Origin: Watersipora subatra
Taxonomy: Eukaryota; Bryozoa; Gymnolaemata; Cheilostomatida; Watersiporidae
Assembly (NCBI RefSeq): GCF_963576615.1
Contig: NC_088716.1
Coordinates: 56,761,681 to 56,825,680 of the forward strand
Reading direction: 5' to 3'
DNA length: 64,000 nt
This document shows, piece by piece, positions 1 to 11,484 of this stretch (its first letter is position 1; the number at the start of each line of letters is the position of its first letter). The notes below the pieces were generated by a model. The model was not told the DNA's origin. It made no database searches and saw only the letters and a list, made by a program, of their open reading frames with translations. The translations under genes and the position numbers were made by a program.

Positions 1-702
1 ATCCCCTTATCCCCCACTGCAATTCTCTATCCCCTTATCCCACACTGCAACTCTCTATCCCCTTATCCCGCACTGCAATTCTCTATCCCCTTATCCCACA
101 TTGCAATTCTCTATCCCCTTATCCCACACTGCAACTCTCTATCCCCTTATCCCGCACTGCAATTCTCTATCCCCTTATCCCACATTGCAACTCTCTATCC
201 CCTTATCCCACACTGCAACTCTCTATCCCCTTATCCCACATTGCAATTCTCTATCCCCTTATCCCGCACTGCAATTCTCTATCCCCTTATCCCACATTGC
301 AATTCTCTATCCCCTTATCCCACACTGCAATTCTCTATCCCCTTATCCCCCACTGCAATTCTCTATCCCCTTATCCCACACTGCAACTCTCTATCCCCTT
401 ATCCCGCACTGCAATTCTCTATCCCCTTATCCCCCACTGCAATTCTCTATCCCCTTATCCCACACTGCAACTCTCTATCCCCTTATCCCGCACTGCAATT
501 CTCTATCCCCTTATCCCACATTGCAATTCTCTATCCCCTTATCCCACACTGCAACTCTCTATCCCCTTATCCCGCACTGCAATTCTCTATCCCCTTATCC
601 CACATTGCAACTCTCTATCCCCTTATCCCACACTGCAACTCTCTATCCCCTTATCCCACATTGCAATTCTCTATCCCCTTATCCCGCACTGCAATTCTCT
701 TA
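1..702. repeat. 28-bp minisatellite with 420-bp higher-order unit
   Basis: About 25 head-to-tail copies of a 28-bp unit containing ctatccccttatcccacac. Because 28 is not a multiple of 3, all three + frames stay open and give artificial repeat ORFs. Bases 1-280 recur exactly at 421-700, so 15 monomers form a 420-bp higher-order unit. The array runs off the left edge. Confidence 0.97.
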
Positions 703-1832
703 ATTTCTCACTTGTTTCTGCTACTTTTTAAATTCATAAAATAATAACGCCGCAAGTATGTATGCAACCTTCATGAACCTTTGATCGTCTTGTATTTATT
801 TGGAGTTATCCCCCTTAGCGTGAGGTAACTGTAAGGGCATTGAATGATGCAAGTTCCTGTTAATCATGTTTGCCATTGTTCAGTTGCATTTTACAAAGCT
901 AAGCACTTCTTCAGAGTTGCTATATAGACTTGAGTTTCGCATCAAATTTTCTTTGCGGATAAAAGTTCTGCCATAGTCTACAATTTCGAGTTCCACAGCT
1001 ATGCGGTTATAAATCCATCACTTCCTGTGGCGCTATCCTCAAATCATTTAGTTTTGCTACCCAATATTCGGTGGTTGAACAAGTCACTCTCTCACGTATG
1101 TCTGGCTAGACCAAGTAAGATCCATTAACCTAGAACTAGTAAGAACCATGAAGTTCACTGTACTGATTGGTACTGAACTAGTTACCTACTAGTTGTGCTC
1201 CAATTAGCATGGCATGAAGATCAGATAAGGCTTCATGATGATACTGTATTAAGATTACTCGAGCAGGCTGTTGGCTGAAGTTAGCCACAGCATTGTAGCA
1301 GGTAGTTTACTGCCTTTGTTTCATTTCTTATATTGACCAGATCGATTTTATATGAATACATTTAACTATATATGTGACAAACCAACTCCAGAATCCAGTA
1401 CGTCTGACAATGAAAGCATTTAATTAATTACCTGCAGCATTAATGATGCCATTTGTGTGGTTGTTTGGTTTGTATCTATTTGGATGCATGTGTATTACCA
1501 CTGCAACGGAGTTACCATAGGAAGGGTTTTTCATGTTCAGCTTATGTTCTTCTTATGCTAGAAGCATACGCCCCGCTCAGCGCAGGGTGTATGCTTCTAA
1601 GCATCAGTTATAAACTTATAATATTAGAATAATGTAATGAAGCCACAAAGTTCATTATGCTAGCTTATTATCTTTCTGACTCATAGTTGGTGTTTCAGCG
1701 TCCGGCTGGACAGGATATGTGATTGAATGATGCCTTTCAACATTCATCTAGTGCAATGCTGGCGCATGCCATGCACCATTATGTGTGCCAAATTACTTTC
1801 TCTGTGTGGTTACTTTTATGGTTACTTTACAG
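703..1832. other. No gene seen; 5' flank or intron of the lectin gene
   Basis: AT-rich single-copy-looking DNA. A signal-peptide exon for the lectin gene could lie here or left of the window. A 24-codon hydrophobic ORF at 1446 has no usable phase-1 donor. An imperfect hairpin lies at 1557-1604. Confidence 0.5.
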
Positions 1833-1952
1833 AATTGTGTCCACAGCAGCTGCAAGGTGAGGTGGAAGAATTCCAATGTAGATGTTATGAGTTCCTGAAT
1901 TCTAAAACATACTGGGATAATAATATATGTGCCACGAATGGAGGCCACCTAG
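1833..1952 (+). CDS. Gene A exon: N-terminal third of C-type lectin domain
   Basis: Acceptor tttacag, donor gtaata, phase 1 to phase 1. Encodes LCPQQL, then CRCYEFLNSKTYW, then ending GGHL, the classic start of a long-form lectin fold. The frame stays open upstream to 1727, so a non-spliced start at ATG 1781 is possible. Confidence 0.85.
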
Positions 1953-4900
1953 GTAATAGCATAACATCTATTCCGCTGATCTTTGTAACTGACAATTCAA
2001 CTCTGTAAGCTATATCTGAAAAGAAAAAGCAAATTCAAAATTAATTATAATTGTATTTTATTGTATATTATATATACTATGTGCACAATTATTTGGCAAT
2101 GTCCAGTGTGGCCGTATGGTGCAGATGTTACTTGCATCGCGCTACAAGCCAAATGTCACGAGTTCGACTCTAGAATGATGCCATCTTTTTTCACCACTTC
2201 TAGTTGTGCCTTCAGACAGACATGGCTCTCATTATAGTTAAGATCAACCTACTAGTGGTTATTTTTTCATCTCCCTTTATTATCAGAGCGTTCCTGCTTC
2301 AAAACTTCATTATTATTTTATTGCCATTTTTATCACCGAGGTTGGGTTGCAACTGGGGTTAACCTATTTTGGGATCTCGTGCGTGCGCAGTTTTAGGAGA
2401 ATTATGGTAGTTTTCACATAGATTGAGTACATGAGGGTACGCTCTAACCGGTTCTATAAATGTATAAGAATATGCATTGACGAGGATCTTTCTGTGAAAG
2501 CATCAGCTCAAGTTCCTTATAAGTACACCTTTTAATGGTTTTATGCTGCAATAATCAAATTCTTGCCTCACAATAAAAGCGTTCAGTCTATGCTGAAAAT
2601 GTGATGTTGGATTTGTTTGAAAGTCATTGATAGCATAATTACCATTCGGCCATATACAGCTCCTACAACGTAAATAAGCCATTCTTGAAATGTTTATGTT
2701 ACAGGTATTTAACGATTTAAACAGTAAAATACGTGTAAATTGCCTAATCCGTTCTAAGATCTTCCTAAACTCAGCCCCTTTAGCCCTTCAAAATGGAAAA
2801 CAAAACTAGACTTGGTGTTTTAATTTAATAACTACAGTAATTGTAGTATTATTGGTTTGTATCAACAACTTTTCTCATTTTTCTTATTACTTTCGCGTGG
2901 TTCATGGTCCATGATTACGGTAAAATTACAATAAGTTAAGGAGAGCGAATACTTTTCATGTCACTTTACATTGAGTTTTCACCATTTTTTTTCTAAACAG
3001 CAATGCCTATTCTTCAGAAGAGAAATAATAAAAACATTTTATACATCTAAAATAAGGCAAAACAAAAATATATTTTTGCTATCATAGCTGCGGTGTTTGT
3101 CCGTCCATCTATCCATCACCAGAGTTAGAGGCTAGGATAAAATATTCGTTTCAATGAGACAACTCGTGACATTCAGTTTGGTATATCGACACTCTAACAT
3201 CTCCACCAATCGATCGCCTCTAAGTATTTGTAAATAATTGCGCGGCCACTTATTCTGTGTGATCTATCGACATGCTTAATGGTCTCTCATGGTGAACTAG
3301 ACTGCCAGGGTACTAGCTTATATAATAGAGATAAACCCAGGCGTCGTTTTTTTGCCCAGGTGTGGCAAGAGAAAAAGCGATATTTTTAAGGCTAACTACT
3401 AGATTACCATTATTCAAATAGTATTTGTGAATTTTCACTGACATGACACTACGTTATATGGAATTTTTATGTAGTACGAAGCCAAAACTTCGCATGAACC
3501 CTTTACGTTATGGGTGTATACATTATAGTAGGTATATTTTTAGAAGCGTCTACTGTATTACTGAAAGTAACGTGTAAAGGTTAACTCTGTGTTTAGAAAT
3601 ATGCTTTTCGATATTTCGTCGCATGCACCCTTATAGGGTACGCGTAAAGAATTTGAAGGTATACTTAAAGTAGCTCATTGTCTACTAAGATGGGCTGATT
3701 TTTCTTGTCATAGTCAATTAACACCCCTGCTATAGATATAAGAGATGAAATCATAGAGCTCGTTGTATCAAACATGGCTACCATTATATTGGTAGATGAA
3801 ATTCTAATAAACCGTTTGAACTTCTCGAATAAAGTGTATTGTTCACCTGGTTTTGGTCCTGATACGACATTTTGTAGTCTAATCATTATTTACTCGTACA
3901 TAGAGTTGTTTAATCTGTTCATATAAAAAGGACAACCAGTCATCAACCATTTTCATCTCTTGGACTTTGCACACATTCCGGTATATTCTATACAATGCCA
4001 CCTCAGGGAACTTTATATGGCACCCCTCATGAGCTATGTGTCATCAGTGCTCATACTTTGCACCAGCTTGTTACTTAACAACTTAATTTGTTACTTATCA
4101 ACTTAATTTGTTACTTAACAACTTAATTTGTTACTTAACAACTTAATTTGTTACTTAACAACTTAATTTGTTACTTAACAACTTAATTTGTTACTTAACA
4201 AAACTGTAACCTTTGAGGATTAAATTTGCAGCAAAAATTGACACAAAAGAAGTTGACAGCTTCCTCCGGGATAGGTCACGAAAGTATTTCTCCAGTGAGC
4301 TGGGCGTCTGGATTGGGGCATTTAGAGAAACCGAGGAAGATGAATTCTTCTGGACAGATGGTAGGTCTGTTAAAGTTGTCTCATGTCAGAACATCCTTTG
4401 CAGTTATGAGTGCTTTAGGATTGTCTTCGCATACGGGATGAAATTATTCGCGGAGTTAAATTTCGCGAAAAATGTCTTTTCATGCATACTCGCGGACTAA
4501 TTTATTTGCGGATGAACACATTCGCGAATAAATTAATCCCTGAATGCAGCTAGCAATAGAGTAAAACCTTCACATGCTTATACCATGTGTTTAGGTTTCT
4601 ACTTAGCAGGGAAATTTATGTTGATCATGCTAATCTATAAATTTCTGGTTGCATCCAGAGGTTTTCATGAATATTCATCGATTTGGAAGCCTTTGGTCAA
4701 CCAACAACTTGGGGTAAGTTATGAATTTTTTCAACTTAAAGAGCTGCAGGAGATATTTTTGCGATGACCATGCCGTGCCGAATTCCGAATAACTTGCGAC
4801 AACCTTAAATAATTTTGTAAAGAAGTGTGATGCATTGGCAATGGCCTTAACTCAAAGCCCCGGCGATGGTTTTAACAGTTTCGAACTCATCTACGTTTAC

Positions 4901-7900
4901 TAACTCCGCTTAGCGGCTGGTTTTTAATTTGAGGTTGTAGTAGTTATGCTCCCTGCGTTAAAAAAACTATTTGCGGATTTTAATAATTCGTGGAATTGAC
5001 TCTACGCGAATTATTAAATCCATCGAATAATTTCATCCTGTAGAGTTTTCGATAAACGATAAATGATTTGTAGAAGATGTCTTGGCAGTGACTAGGCGTA
5101 TGCGTCTCAATACACCCTACAAGACCTTTGCTCGAGATCTTTGTAACTATTATATTAGTAGGGTATGACAACTGACTGCTATCCACATAACAGGCGCTCA
5201 ATAAATGTCAAAATGTCTTCTTTTGATTCATAACACAGGTCCTCTATCAATCACATGAGTAATTACTGCGACAGCCACAAATAATTGAAAGCGGCGTGTG
5301 TGTATCTCCAACAGCGGGTCATCATGTATCATCATTCAATAATAAACATTACTTCTCATGCACTTTAGGGTATGCATAGGCAATTCAAAAGCACCATATC
5401 CCTGTATAGACCTAGGACTGCTCAAATTATATTTAAAGAAATCTGCGGCTAGGTCTGTAAGGAAAGACTCCGATTTTGGTGTTTGCGTTTGCCCTATTAA
5501 TTTTACTGCCTCTCTTCCATGAAGTCATATAGAGCTATATATAGCCATATAGTTTCTTAAAAAACAAGTAAACATATTCGATATAACATGAAATTAAGTA
5601 ATAATGACGGGTAGTATGAGTCGAATAACAACATTTGCTGGTAATAGAGATAAATTTGGTGTCAATAATACAGAGATTGTGAATGGTGTTGAGTAGTTGT
5701 CCTCCCATAGTTTTTTTCTTGTGAATCGAAGGTAGGTTAACAAAACAACCAAATGTAATGTTAGCACTCTCAGTCCATAATGCTGAATAGCGTGACAACT
5801 GAACGTCAAAGGTCATCACAGGTTGAGTGAGGCCGATTACTAGTCAAACCCTCATCTGTTTTCTCTCTAGTGAACCTGGTCCTTATATATGTTTTTTTGT
5901 AACTGATCGCTGGGCGTAATGGTAATAAATAGAAGCAATGGACTCGTCATACTTCAAGTTGTGCAGTGATTAGGTCTTGTAAGTGATTCTGTCGCTCCAA
6001 TTGGTCAGTACAACTTTTGTGCTGATTTTTGAGGTATTGGAGTTTTCTGACACCTGCATTCTAGATGGTCTTTTAAACGTTTAACAAGTTAACTAATGAA
6101 TAAGATTTGCAAATACCGAAAAGGCATTTGAATATTGCAGTTGTGACCCTAGCAACTTTGAGTGAACTTTAATCCTTCATCTGCACTTTCCAATACATGT
6201 ATACACAAACATCTGATCACTCAGCCCATTATCTGCTCATGTAAACAGTGAGTCGTCAACATGTTGTTAGGATTAACTGCAATCAATGATTAGAGCCAAA
6301 AAGTGAGTGTTGAATTATCTGGCCGTGTAGGCTGTGTAATCGCATCGCTACATGTAGGTGATGTAATCCCGTTGTTCTAGGATAGTTAAAATGTGCTGTT
6401 CTGATTGGCCGACTCATTCCCGCTGTCCTGATTGGTCATCCATGATGCACGCCCAATGCATTTAATTTTTTGGGGCTTCCCTATTTGACATAGGTTTTGA
6501 ACTTCGTTTTCTTCACATTGATACAGGATCTGTTTTTCAGAACCATTTGTATAATTTCTGTTATGTTTGGATGCATGGATTCATTTAAAAAATCAGACTG
6601 GCTAAAGTTAATTTTGAGTACACTAATTCTGCAAGCTCTCTCACCAATATGCCCATAGTGACAGAGAAATACACATTTGCTTCTTCACTATGGCCAAGTA
6701 GAAGTTGTCATCTCATGGCTGTTGTGCCACTAGGAGGGATTTCAGCTGATGATGTACATGTATGTTGTAGGAAGTCCATTAGAGTTTAGTAATTGGGCTG
6801 ATGGAGAGCCCGACAGCATCATAGCTTTCTCTCAAAACTGTGTCTACCTAAAAGAACAGCATCTCTGGACATGGGCAACACTTCAATGCACTGCATTAGG
6901 ATTGGGACCTCCGCTGCCCTCTATTTGTCAATACGGTACATGCGTACTCTTGTACATAAGCTTTTCTACTTGTCTTGTCAGCTTTTCGACTAGTTCACAA
7001 TTTTGACATTTTTGAAGTTGTTCCCTCTTACATTGAGTTCATATTCCATGCTCTTTGCTAGCTGGCATAGACTTACCTCGCAATCTTTGCTTATTGCAGA
7101 AATAGATGACTGCGCTGTTGATGAAGTGATAAATGGAGGCGCAATAAACACTACAACACGTAAGATTCATTGAAAACTGTTTTTGTTCATTTTAGCCATA
7201 ATGGCACCCGTCTAGTAAAACAAATTCTTTCTTGTAACTTTGTAAATCTTGAAGTCACAGTTTACTCTATAAGTACATTCAACAGTAACAGTAGGCTACA
7301 GTGAGCTTTCACTTTTTTACCAATAGTTCATTAGAATTTTTTTAGTTTTTATCAAATAAAAGCGATGCAACAGTTTATGCATACTCATGTTTCTTTTATC
7401 ATTTTCAGTGTAAATTCTGTCTAGATTTGACATGTACTTAGCACAGCTGCAGATTTTATAATCGTAAATTTGTAATCGGTAACTTTTTATTAGTTCACAA
7501 TTTACAGATTTCTAACATGAAGTACATGTTTATACATAAACGCTTAAAAATATTATCCTTCACATGATTATAAAAATTGAATATTTTGAATATGCTAGCC
7601 TAGCAGTAAAATCAAATGTATAGCATGCAGTGTCAATGTTATGAGTTTGTATAGCATGTGGTGTCAATGCCATGCGTGTGTATAGCATGTGGTGTCAATG
7701 CCATGCGTGTGTATAGCATGCGGTGTCAATGTCATGCGTGTGTATAGCATGCAGTGTCAATGCCATGCATGTGTATAGCATGTGGTGTCAATGCCATGCG
7801 TGAGTATAGCATGCAGTGTCCATGCCATGCATGTGTATAGCATGCAGTGTCAAAGCCAGCTGTGTAGCTAATGAAATATTGCTAATGAATTTCTAAATAA

Positions 7901-10900
7901 CTCCTTAACATTAATCGTTTGCTAGCTTGTGGTAAGACGTAGCCGTCTTCTCTCAAACAAGTTATTTAGTGAAATCGAGCCAAGGAAGGCCAAAACAGAT
8001 TTCTTTTTAGTTGTTATTTCAGGTCAAAGTTTTGCTTCTTATTAAAATTTGTATGCAGATCTTTTTAAATATTCAACACATCAATTTGAAAACTGTTCTT
8101 CTCACAGAAATGCTTTTCCAGTTTTGGAAATGCTCTAATGATATTTTCCCTGACCCTCATTATGGCATAAAACACAATGGAACTCATCAAGTCAATCGGC
8201 TGCGCTTTTGATCAGGCCTGTCTATTAATTTGTAGCAATGAAATGAATTCGAATTGTATGGTTTAGCAGTCTGAGGAGAGATTTACATTTGAAGCTGTAG
8301 AATTTATACCTTCAGTAAACTAATAGAGAGTTTAGACCTGGCGGAACTAACAGAACCGCGACGAAATGAAAAAAATTTAATGAAATAAAAGACACTCAGC
8401 GAAATCTCTAAGTTATACTGCAGAGTTGTTGGCTATTAAAGCAAAGATCTCTGACTACCCAGTAAAGCTACCAGGTTCCAACTCTAATAAAACAAAAGGA
8501 TATTAGATTAATGTGAACTTAGTATTTATTCATTCTTCTCCATATACCGATCATCTCTCCGTTAAGCTTGCAACAACTTTTATTCCCATTTCTGTTTTGT
8601 CACTCCGTAGCGTGTGACTGAGACCCTCCGATTGTTTGTTGCAGTGATAGTCATCATTGTATGCGCTGGTATCGGAGCCATCTTATTGCTTCTTATTATT
8701 AGCTGCGCCATCATCAAGTGTAGAAGGTAAGTATCTGGAGACTTGGCCTTCCAACAAACAGTGTCAACACTGTTAACAAGCAGTGTTAACACTGTTAACA
8801 AGCAGTGTTAACACTGTTAACAAGCATTGTTAACACTGTTAACAAGCTGTGTTAACAAGCAGTGTTAACACTGTTAACAAGCAGGGTTAACAAGCAGCGT
8901 TAACACTGTTAACAAGCAGTGTTAACACCGTTAACAAGCAGCGTTAACACCGTTAACAAGCAGTGTTAACAGTTTGAAGCCTGAATCTGAGATCAGCCCT
9001 CGGGATGTGATTTTCTCATCGGATACTATGCCCTAAAAAACGCGGCTCCCTAGTTTTGTTTTTTTTCATTTCCCTACTTCTGGTTTAGGTAGGGTTACAA
9101 CATCGTAGCCTCTTTGCGGGTAATATGTTTTTGGTGTTTCAAGTTAATTTGACTACTAATTCTTGAGATATCGTCGGAATATTGAGGACATTTCAAACTG
9201 ACTGGGAAGAAAAGATGGCTACCGACAGGATATTAGTTTCTAATGACACACGGGCTCAACTCCTTGGTAATAAAAGATCTAAAATAGATAAAGTTAGAAA
9301 GCTTCTTAATCATCAGAAAAGGCGATAAAACTAGTTATTGTTCTTTTCATAAAAACTATTAAAAAAACTTTGTATTCACAACAAACATACACGCACTATC
9401 AGACTTGGTGTACAGTCATAATGCTGTTTTTTTCAGTTACCTTTAAAACTTTGAGAAAGTATAAACTAAGAACTATTCACTCTATTTATGTCTGTTTCTT
9501 TCATTGTTTTCTACAAGTTTAGAGATTGATTTAAAATAATTTCAAAAACTTTGTAAAAAAGAATTCAAAATGGTGTTCAGTTCAAAAGAAGTTGGGATAT
9601 TTCAAGTGCTTTTCCAGTCGATGGACAATTGTTAATATGGTCTAGGATCAGGGGACCTGCCTGTATATACAAGGGTAGAATTTAAAGAGTTAAACATTCA
9701 AACAATATTGTGGAGCCACTCAAAGCTATTTTACCAATTGTATGTAGGAAAAAGGTTGGTTTATGAAAATTCTAGCTGGATGTCCGGCATTGCTCGGGTA
9801 AAAAAAAGGATTTGTACAGAAAATTTCCTTTTAATCAACTTTTTTTATTCTTACTTTTAAATGAAGGTGTTTGTTTATTTCTGCATACTGTGCTGTTTCT
9901 ATTTACTCTGTCTATCTCTGTGTAATTCATACTATACCGGCTGCAGTGCCTACTGCAGATTTATGGTCTACTGATGGCAATAATCTTGTCGGCTATTGTT
10001 TGCGTATGGCATGCGTTTCTCTTCTGGTATGGCTTCAGGAATTTTTTTTCGGTATGGTTTCACGTATAATGCTAGCTAGTTTTTAACGTGGAGCCATAAA
10101 GGATTGGCATGTGTTCTAAGTATTTGCCCAATTTAATCTATGGTATAGCATTTGGTCAGTGTAGTGTACTGGATAAATGGCTGTTTGTAGAACTGGAGGT
10201 TGTGAGTTCGAATCCAGTTTGCAGCAGTTGTCTCATTCTTAAACTTTATTGCTATAGCTGGACAGACAGATGGACAAGCATTGAGATTTATATATATAGA
10301 TTTGTATTTATAGTATAAACAGCAAATATTGCTCATGGTTGCGTTCTTACAGTCGGTACAAACGGTATCACAAAAGAAAGAGCCAACGGAGATCGGTGAG
10401 ATACTATAGTCGTCCCCCCTCCACAGTCAGGCAATCTGTTGTGGAGCCACGTCTTCTTACTGAGACACACGAGCCCGAAGAAAATGATCTGAATGAAAAG
10501 CTTGTGCATGGAGCTGAGGCTGCTAAGGGTGATGAGCTCAACGTCAAAGGTATCCTATTGAGAGTGATGGTAACTGTTACAGTAGTAGTAACAGTGCTAG
10601 TAAGACTCATTCTGTGTCAGCAGTCTTACCAGGCTGCCAGTCAAAAGACGACCTTTGCATTAAAGATGAACTCACACTAATTTCTAGTAGATTTCATCAG
10701 AAAGTATCGACATTTTTCTATCATTTGCGATTGTTTTTGATGTTTGAGGTGATCTTAAAACCAGGATGTTTTAAGATTAAAAACGCCAAAATTTCATCGC
10801 AGTTAAAATGCTCCGATTAAACGAAAGTGCGATTATGATGTCTATAGCCTCAAAAAGACTCACAGAATAGAGACACGTAACGCTGCAACTTGAATAAAAT

Positions 10901-11484
10901 ATCCAATATCAACTAGTGACATCAATTTGGACATATTTTTATTTCGAGCGTGTTAGCCGCGATCAAGTTTTGTTGATTTTAATCTTGAAACGTCTTGGCA
11001 ATCAGCTCACCTCAACCATCAAAAACAATCGCAAACGATAGAGAAATACTGAAATTTCTGATGAAATCTACCAAAACCTGGTGTAAATTCGTCTTCAAAG
11101 CAAGTTAGTGTTTATCTCTACTGGTTGTTGTTCTTCACTACAATCGTGTCTCTGTTTCTGCGCCTTTCAAAATGGTTTTTTGCTTTTGCAGGTTCAACAT
11201 TACCAACAGCTAGCAGTATTGCTGCTGCCGCGACGAGCGGTCTTGTTGTGGATGTACATACAGGCAGGTCGACTGTCAAGCGTATCAACACACCTGCAGA
11301 GAGTAAAACTTTGCTGGAGGAGGCGGATGGCTCGTTGAAACCTGCAGACACCTTGGTTGATGCCGAGAAGGTATCTATATCATATAGCTTGGATTCCAAT
11401 GAAGAGAATAGCGCAGTAACTTCGAATTTAGATAATATGAACAAACCCTCTAGCAACCCATCCAAGGATGTCACTTATAAGTAG
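1833..11484 (+). CDS. C-type lectin domain transmembrane protein (gene A), 5' end unresolved
   Basis: Seven exons, 1833-1952, 4232-4360, 6771-6935, 7100-7159, 8645-8726, 10353-10549 and 11192-11484, join in frame to about 348 codons. The first three encode one C-type lectin domain, the fourth a short stalk, the fifth a transmembrane helix, and the last two a hydrophilic tail of about 160 residues that starts with a basic cluster. The product is therefore probably a type I surface receptor. The fold cysteines (CY start, IC, NC, QC, SICQY) are present. A GEPDS motif stands where EPN or QPD would be, but the WND motif is replaced by WTW, so classical calcium-dependent sugar binding is doubtful. 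No signal peptide is certain: the first exon begins in phase 1, which implies an upstream exon, or translation starts at the in-frame ATG at 1781. The ligand cannot be named. Confidence 0.85.
2097..2245 (+). mobile_element. tRNA-derived SINE-like copy
   Basis: Contains an A-box-like tggccgtatggtg and a B-box gttcgactc at tRNA-like spacing, followed by a tail with a gacagacatggctctcatta core. The tail core recurs in the copies near 20283 and 35345. It does not fold as a functional tRNA by eye. Confidence 0.55.
4069..4202. repeat. 20-bp tandem repeat just upstream of gene A exon 2
   Basis: About 6.5 nearly identical copies of ttacttaacaacttaatttg, ending 29 bp before the exon at 4232. Confidence 0.95.
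4232..4360 (+). CDS. Gene A exon: middle of C-type lectin domain
   Basis: Acceptor tttgcag, donor gtaggt, phase 1 to phase 1. Encodes KIDTKEVDSFLRDRS and FSSELGVWIGAF, the WIGL-like core strand, then FFWTD before the next exon supplies G. Confidence 0.88.
4361..6770. other. Intron without recognised features
   Basis: Short ORFs here have no domain-like sequence. No repeat family was recognised. Confidence 0.5.
6771..6935 (+). CDS. Gene A exon: C-terminal third of C-type lectin domain
   Basis: Acceptor gttgtag, donor gtacat, phase 1 to phase 1. Encodes FSNWADGEPDS, NCVYL, LWTWATLQC and SICQY. The calcium-site WND triad is not conserved (WTW). Confidence 0.88.
7100..7159 (+). CDS. Gene A exon: extracellular stalk
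   Basis: A 60-bp exon, acceptor attgcag, donor gtaaga, phase 1 to phase 1. Encodes EIDDCAVDEVINGG and NTTT, with one N-glycosylation sequon. Confidence 0.75.
7160..8644. other. Intron; 31-bp minisatellite, otherwise nothing seen
   Basis: Only the tandem array near 7619-7858 stands out. Confidence 0.5.
7619..7858. repeat. 31-bp tandem repeat
   Basis: About 7.5 copies of a unit containing tatagcatgcagtgtcaatg, with small variations between copies. Confidence 0.95.
8645..8726 (+). CDS. Gene A exon: transmembrane helix
   Basis: Acceptor tttgttgcag, donor gtaagt, phase 1 to phase 2. Encodes a run of about 23 hydrophobic residues (IVIIVCAGIGAILLLLIIS core) followed by KCRR, a typical stop-transfer signal. 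Confidence 0.88.
8753..8970. repeat. 22-bp palindromic tandem repeat
   Basis: About nine variants of caagcagtgttaacactgtt. Each copy contains the self-complementary core agtgttaacact, so single strands could form serial small hairpins. Starts 27 bp after the transmembrane exon. Confidence 0.95.
9772..10300 (-). mobile_element. Non-autonomous Helitron-like element
   Basis: Read on the - strand it starts TCTATATATATAAATCTC at 10300 after an A. It ends near 9772 in CTAG, preceded by a degenerate hairpin (acccgagcaatgccgga). Internally, bases 10150-10225 carry a tRNA-like stretch with gagttcgaatcc on the + strand. Family members lie at 30423, 38128 and 63418. Confidence 0.65.
10353..10549 (+). 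CDS. Gene A exon: juxtamembrane cytoplasmic tail
   Basis: Acceptor gttcttacag, donor gtatcc, phase 2 to phase 1. Starts with the strongly basic SRYKRYHKRKSQRRS, then an acidic stretch with EPEENDLNEKL. An internal donor-like gtgaga at 10397 would shorten it. Confidence 0.8.
10655..11102. mobile_element. Foldback MITE with long imperfect terminal inverted repeats
   Basis: Left arm (tagtagatttcatcagaaag, from about 10685) and right arm (reverse complement near 11040-11072) match over about 100 bp, including gcgattgtttttgatg. Relatives occur near 17560, 52185, 57030 and 58965. No coding capacity. It sits in the last intron of gene A. Confidence 0.75.
11192..11484 (+). CDS. Gene A terminal exon: cytoplasmic tail and stop
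   Basis: Acceptor gcttttgcag, enters in phase 1 and runs 97 codons to a stop at 11482-11484. Rich in Ser, Thr, Ala and acidic residues, with no recognised domain. Ends SKDVTYK. Confidence 0.82.

Larger units (their letters stand above)
1953..4231. other. Intron with a SINE and a 20-bp tandem repeat
   Basis: Apart from the tRNA-like SINE near 2100 and the 20-bp repeat at 4069-4202 I see no coding signal. Confidence 0.6.

Noticed and set aside
101-744. Three overlapping repeat-protein ORFs at the left edge
   Set aside because: They follow from a 28-bp satellite lacking stops; three frames give the same peptide shifted, with no splice or start support.
1446-1517. Signal-peptide-like ORF (MPFVWLFGLYLFGC...) for gene A
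   Set aside because: The needed phase-1 donor is absent or would create a stop when joined to the exon at 1833.
5535-5819. Two overlapping - strand ORFs
   Set aside because: No domain-like sequence and no splice-compatible neighbours; length is expected by chance.
10150-10225. tRNA gene
   Set aside because: B-box-like sequence present, but no acceptor stem or complete cloverleaf; it lies inside a Helitron-like element.
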